This document shows positions 59,157 through 62,122 of a DNA stretch of 62,122 nucleotides, piece by piece. How positions within the stretch are numbered: position 1 is the first letter of the stretch; each line of letters begins with the position of its first letter. This stretch comes from an uncultured Bacteroidia bacterium. GTDB taxonomy: Bacteria; Bacteroidota; Bacteroidia; Bacteroidales; UBA932. Position numbers and translations under genes: made by a program. The notes below the pieces were generated by a model. The model saw only the letters and a list, made by a program, of their open reading frames with translations, was not told the DNA's origin and searched no databases. Location: contig CACZWU010000002.1 of assembly GCA_902784965.1 (NCBI GenBank), positions 1 to 62,122 of the forward strand, read 5' to 3'.

Positions 59157-59190
59157 AAGAACTGCCGCCATCTTGATGACGGCAGTTCTT
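59157..59190. terminator. Bidirectional terminator between convergent genes
   Basis: AAGAACTGCCG pairs with CGGCAGTTCTT, with an inner CATC-tt-GATG stem. It lies between the nuclease gene and the convergent barrel gene and can serve both. Confidence 0.85.
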
Positions 59191-59229
59191 GTCTGTATAT
59201 ATGTTTAACCGTGCTTATGAAAGCCCCTG

Positions 59230-62122
59230 TCAGAACAACATATTCCACGCCGCCTGCTGCGCCCTTGCACTGTGGACAGCATTCATCTTGCCGAAGTTCC
59301 ACTTCACCCCAAAGAGAATGTAGCGGCCCATACACAGGCGATAGGCATCCTCTTCATAGTTGGCCGTGACCGTGTGCGTCAGTCTCCGAGTCTGGTTCAG
59401 GATGTCGTAAACCTTGACACTCAGGTTGAACGCGCCGATATTCTTTGAAACCCCGACATACCACCTCCATTCCGGCTTGCCATAGCCAGCCGCATACCCC
59501 TTGTAGAAGACATAGCTGATGTCAGTATTGAACTCAAACTCATGCTTAGTGGTATATGAGCCGCGGGCCGTAATCTTCGTATCCAAGGTATTCATATTGA
59601 TGCTTGGATCGAGCGAGTACCGGGCGATGCGGCCCTGTGTGTTGGCCTCCAAGCTTATGAAATAATGATCCTGATTGTACTTCACGGTGAATCCTGCGTA
59701 GGGATTGAAGGAACGAGTCCTGCTCTCTCCGAAGCCGCTGAGTCCGCCATAAAAGCGGTCTCCATCCGCATTTCCCCAGAAGTCGGCCATGAATGCTGAA
59801 TAATCAAAGGTGTCTTTATCCAGACCGGGCAGTGTCGTTTTGGCCTGGTAGCTGACGGAAGAAGTGTAGGCCATAACACCGTTCAAAGTGAGGGACCAAT
59901 TCTTCTTTGCATCGAGTGGCGTGGTATAATTCGCCGTAAGGCTGGCTGTCACACTCGGCTTTTGGGAATTGACCGGGATGGTATAAAGGATGCCATCCGT
60001 ATCGTACCAGCGGGCAAAACTGATGGGAGAGGTATTCAGCGTGCCATCCACATAGACCATCAGCGTGGAAAACTTCTTCTTATTGTCCCGCTTCCAGTTG
60101 CCTCCGAAATTCGTCGTCGAATACGGCTTCAGGTACACGTTGCCAAGGCTCAGTCGCGAAGGATCAGTGATGTCCAGTACCGGCAGCATCCGGGAAGAAT
60201 TGGGGCGTCGTCCATATCCGGAGGCATAGAGCGAAATACGGTCGCTGCCTTTGCTGTATTGGAATCGCATGTTCGGCGTGACAAACCAATTCCATTCACC
60301 CTTTCCGGTATAATCCTCAATACCGAAACTCTTGGAATAAGTCTCGTTCAGGATACCTGAGACCCGGCCGCCAAGCGTAAACCAACTGTCCTCCCCAAAC
60401 TTGTACTGGGCTGTCAGGACATATTGTTGATTCAAGTATTGGTTATTGCTCACAGAACTGTAGTAATCGTTTTTACCGTCAGCGTCATAAGCATCACGGT
60501 TTTTATTATACTTGGACCAATCCAGCTCAGCCGAGGCTGAAAGTGTCCATTTATCGCCGATGGGCTCCGTATATTGAGCAGATCCGCCAAAACCATACGA
60601 CTGGCTGTCCAAAAGATAACGCATAGCATGTGACGTCATTCCTCCTGCTGTTTTCAGGACAGAGGATTCATCACTCTCCTCGTCAGTAACGCCGTAGTTG
60701 CCATTGAAATCAAAGCGCAGGTTCCGGTTCTTCTTTCCACCCAACTCCCGGAAAGTAACATCGGCTCTAAGCCTGGTATTATTGCTCGAGGACAATCTGT
60801 GGGAAGTATTATCCGAACTGTTCACGAATGTTCCAGTCCTGTAGGTCTCCGAGGACCCAGTTCCCGTCTCATCAATCTTGTTAAAGCGGAAGGAGGGGGT
60901 AAAATGGAACCACACCTTTCCTTTCTCCTTCTTGAATTCTACGTTGGTATTAAGGGCGTTGGCAAACTGCTTACCGCTTTTCTCTGTAGATGAGTTCAGA
61001 TTGCCGTCATCCTGGAAGGTTGTCCTCTCCGTCTGTGAGCCTGAATCCGTGTCCGTGTATTTGTAGTTCGCACTAACTGTTGTCTCGACATCCTTGATGC
61101 GGGACGTGTTGAAATTCACTCCCAACTGAGCAGCCGTTGAGAGTCCCTGGTCCAGGGATGAACGTTGCCCCTCATCATCAGAGACGATTATGACGACATT
61201 CGAATCATCCACATTCTGTCCATTGGCAATCACTGTCAACTGATCCTTCTCCGTATAAGCCGACACAAGAGCATTTCCGCCCCAGAGCAGTCCACGGTCA
61301 TCCTGGAGAGGATTGTCACCGTCCTGCCCGCCAATCGTGGTGCCACCCTTGACGCCCACATTGCCGAACCATCCTTTCTCATATTCCTTTTTGAGGCCGA
61401 CGTCCAGCACCTTCTCCCGGCTCCCGTCCTGGATGCCCGAAGCGCGGGTCTGCTCGCTTTTGCCGAACCATCCTTTCTCGTATTCCTTTTTGAGGCCGAC
61501 GTCCAGCACCTTCTCCCGGCTCCCATCCTGGATGCCGGAAGCCCGGGTGGCTTCTGACTCACGGTCAATGACCCTAATTTTGTCTACCACCGCAGCTGGA
61601 AGGTTATTCAAAGCTGTACTCTGATCTCCGAAGAAGAAGGTGCGTCCGCCCACTGTGAGTTTGTCGATTTCCTCGCCATTGAACTTCACCTTCCCGTCGT
61701 CAGTGATTTCCATACCAGGCATACGCTGGAGCAGATCCTTCAGCATCGCATTGGCTCCAACCCGGAAGGAAGAAGCGTTGAATTCAACAGTATCCTTTTT
61801 GATGACGATAGGATTGCCCACATCGGAAACCACAGCTGCCTGCAGGAACTGCTCGTCCACCTGTAGCCGGATGGTGCCCAGGTCCACCTTCTCCTCACGG
61901 AAAAAGCGCTCCATCACAACCGGCTTGTATCCCATCATCTCCACGTGGAAAGCATAATTGCCGAAAGGGACTTCGTCCAGCTTGGCTTCTCCATTGACAT
62001 CCGTCAGCGTGAAATTCGTGATCGTGGTGTCCTTTGATGGGACGACATAGACCGAGGCGTATGACACCGGTTCATTGGTCAGTGAATCCAGAACCGTGGT
62101 CTTGATTTCGCTCATACGTTCT
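59230..62122 (-). CDS. TonB-dependent-receptor-like outer-membrane beta-barrel protein, 5' end outside window
   Basis: The frame is open to the window edge, so the signal peptide lies outside; about 963 residues are visible. The N-terminus is a carboxypeptidase-regulatory-like domain (DSLTNEPVSYASVYVVPSKD). A plug-like region follows (LLQRMPGMEITDDGKVKFNG), then a long beta barrel of the OMP_b-brl_3 type. Such proteins reach the outer membrane and may transport or bind ligands. Residues near 190-255 contain a 33-residue tandem duplication (TRASGIQDGSREKVLDVGL...). There is no adjacent SusD-like gene in view, so a Sus-type system is not supported. Confidence 0.88.
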   Translation of the reverse strand, partial: ERMSEIKTTVLDSLTNEPVSYASVYVVPSKDTTITNFTLTDVNGEAKLDEVPFGNYAFHVEMMGYKPVVMERFFREEKVDLGTIRLQVDEQFLQAAVVSDVGNPIVIKKDTVEFNASSFRVGANAMLKDLLQRMPGMEITDDGKVKFNGEEIDKLTVGGRTFFFGDQSTALNNLPAAVVDKIRVIDRESEATRASGIQDGSREKVLDVGLKKEYEKGWFGKSEQTRASGIQDGSREKVLDVGLKKEYEKGWFGNVGVKGGTTIGGQDGDNPLQDDRGLLWGGNALVSAYTEKDQLTVIANGQNVDDSNVVIIVSDDEGQRSSLDQGLSTAAQLGVNFNTSRIKDVETTVSANYKYTDTDSGSQTERTTFQDDGNLNSSTEKSGKQFANALNTNVEFKKEKGKVWFHFTPSFRFNKIDETGTGSSETYRTGTFVNSSDNTSHRLSSSNNTRLRADVTFRELGGKKNRNLRFDFNGNYGVTDEESDESSVLKTAGGMTSHAMRYLLDSQSYGFGGSAQYTEPIGDKWTLSASAELDWSKYNKNRDAYDADGKNDYYSSVSNNQYLNQQYVLTAQYKFGEDSWFTLGGRVSGILNETYSKSFGIEDYTGKGEWNWFVTPNMRFQYSKGSDRISLYASGYGRRPNSSRMLPVLDITDPSRLSLGNVYLKPYSTTNFGGNWKRDNKKKFSTLMVYVDGTLNTSPISFARWYDTDGILYTIPVNSQKPSVTASLTANYTTPLDAKKNWSLTLNGVMAYTSSVSYQAKTTLPGLDKDTFDYSAFMADFWGNADGDRFYGGLSGFGESRTRSFNPYAGFTVKYNQDHYFISLEANTQGRIARYSLDPSINMNTLDTKITARGSYTTKHEFEFNTDISYVFYKGYAAGYGKPEWRWYVGVSKNIGAFNLSVKVYDILNQTRRLTHTVTANYEEDAYRLCMGRYILFGVKWNFGKMNAVHSARAQQAAWNMLF
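61363..61548 (-). repeat. 99-bp tandem duplication inside the barrel gene
   Basis: Bases 61363-61461 are repeated from 61462 with a 99-nt period and about four differences over the 87 nt compared. The frame is preserved, adding 33 residues. The few differences suggest a recent event. Confidence 0.85.

Noticed and set aside
1-62122. CRISPR arrays, rRNA operons, insertion sequences, prophage genes
   Set aside because: No regularly spaced repeats, rRNA, transposase or phage structural genes were seen in the window.

Overview
The window looks like a chromosomal segment from a high-GC member of the Bacteroidota, most likely order Bacteroidales. The evidence is the promoter style (TTTG, then 19-21 nt, then TAnnTTTG), the near absence of Shine-Dalgarno sequences, a TraR/DksA-LspA-IleRS block, an eukaryote-type IleRS, a glycogen synthase-phosphorylase fusion, and a division/cell-wall (dcw) cluster without murF or ddl. 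Genus cannot be told from the sequence.

Layout. 1-5.9 kb: the partial end of a membrane protein gene, tRNA-Ser(UGA), lspA, a dksA-like gene and ileS, divergent from cvpA. 5.9-11.2 kb: a type I secretion locus. It has a peptidase-containing ABC exporter, two adjacent small genes whose products carry double-glycine leaders, a TolC-like channel and an HlyD-like adaptor. I read it as an undescribed two-peptide bacteriocin-like system; a 51-residue membrane protein at its head is a candidate immunity protein. 11.2-15 kb: tsaB, then leftward ribF, greA, a HIT protein and a lipoprotein. 15-27 kb: a leftward glycogen locus (debranching enzyme, GT4 synthase, GH57 amylase, synthase-phosphorylase fusion, branching enzyme) with xseAB. 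27-37.5 kb: housekeeping genes (engB, prs, nadE, a methylmalonyl-CoA decarboxylase-like gene, lptB, dnaX, an M16 peptidase, an O-methyltransferase, mscL) and an unusual S51 peptidase-ATP-grasp fusion. 37.8-54.4 kb: the dcw cluster mraZ-rsmH-ftsL-ftsI-murE-mraY-murD-ftsW-murG-murC-ftsQ-ftsA-ftsZ, followed by gltX. 54.6-55.9 kb: rpiB and truB. 56-62 kb: an AT-richer accessory tail with a small lipoprotein, gene remnants, a thioredoxin-like protein, a DUF1016/PDDEXK nuclease and a partial outer-membrane barrel protein.

A second theme is dispersed palindromic elements. A stem-loop with a nearly invariant 31-nt loop and five compensatory stem changes occurs between gltX and rpiB and again, in frame, inside dnaX. 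A separate short palindrome occurs in frame inside tsaB and again at the lptB stop codon. Further structured elements lie upstream of mraZ, after gltX, after truB and beside the tRNA gene. In-frame insertion of such elements resembles the palindromic elements known from Rickettsia genes.

Functionally, most of the window is core metabolism and cell-envelope growth. The bacteriocin-like locus, the S51-ATP-grasp fusion, the IleRS with a swapped signature motif and the coding-sequence palindromes are the parts that deserve follow-up.
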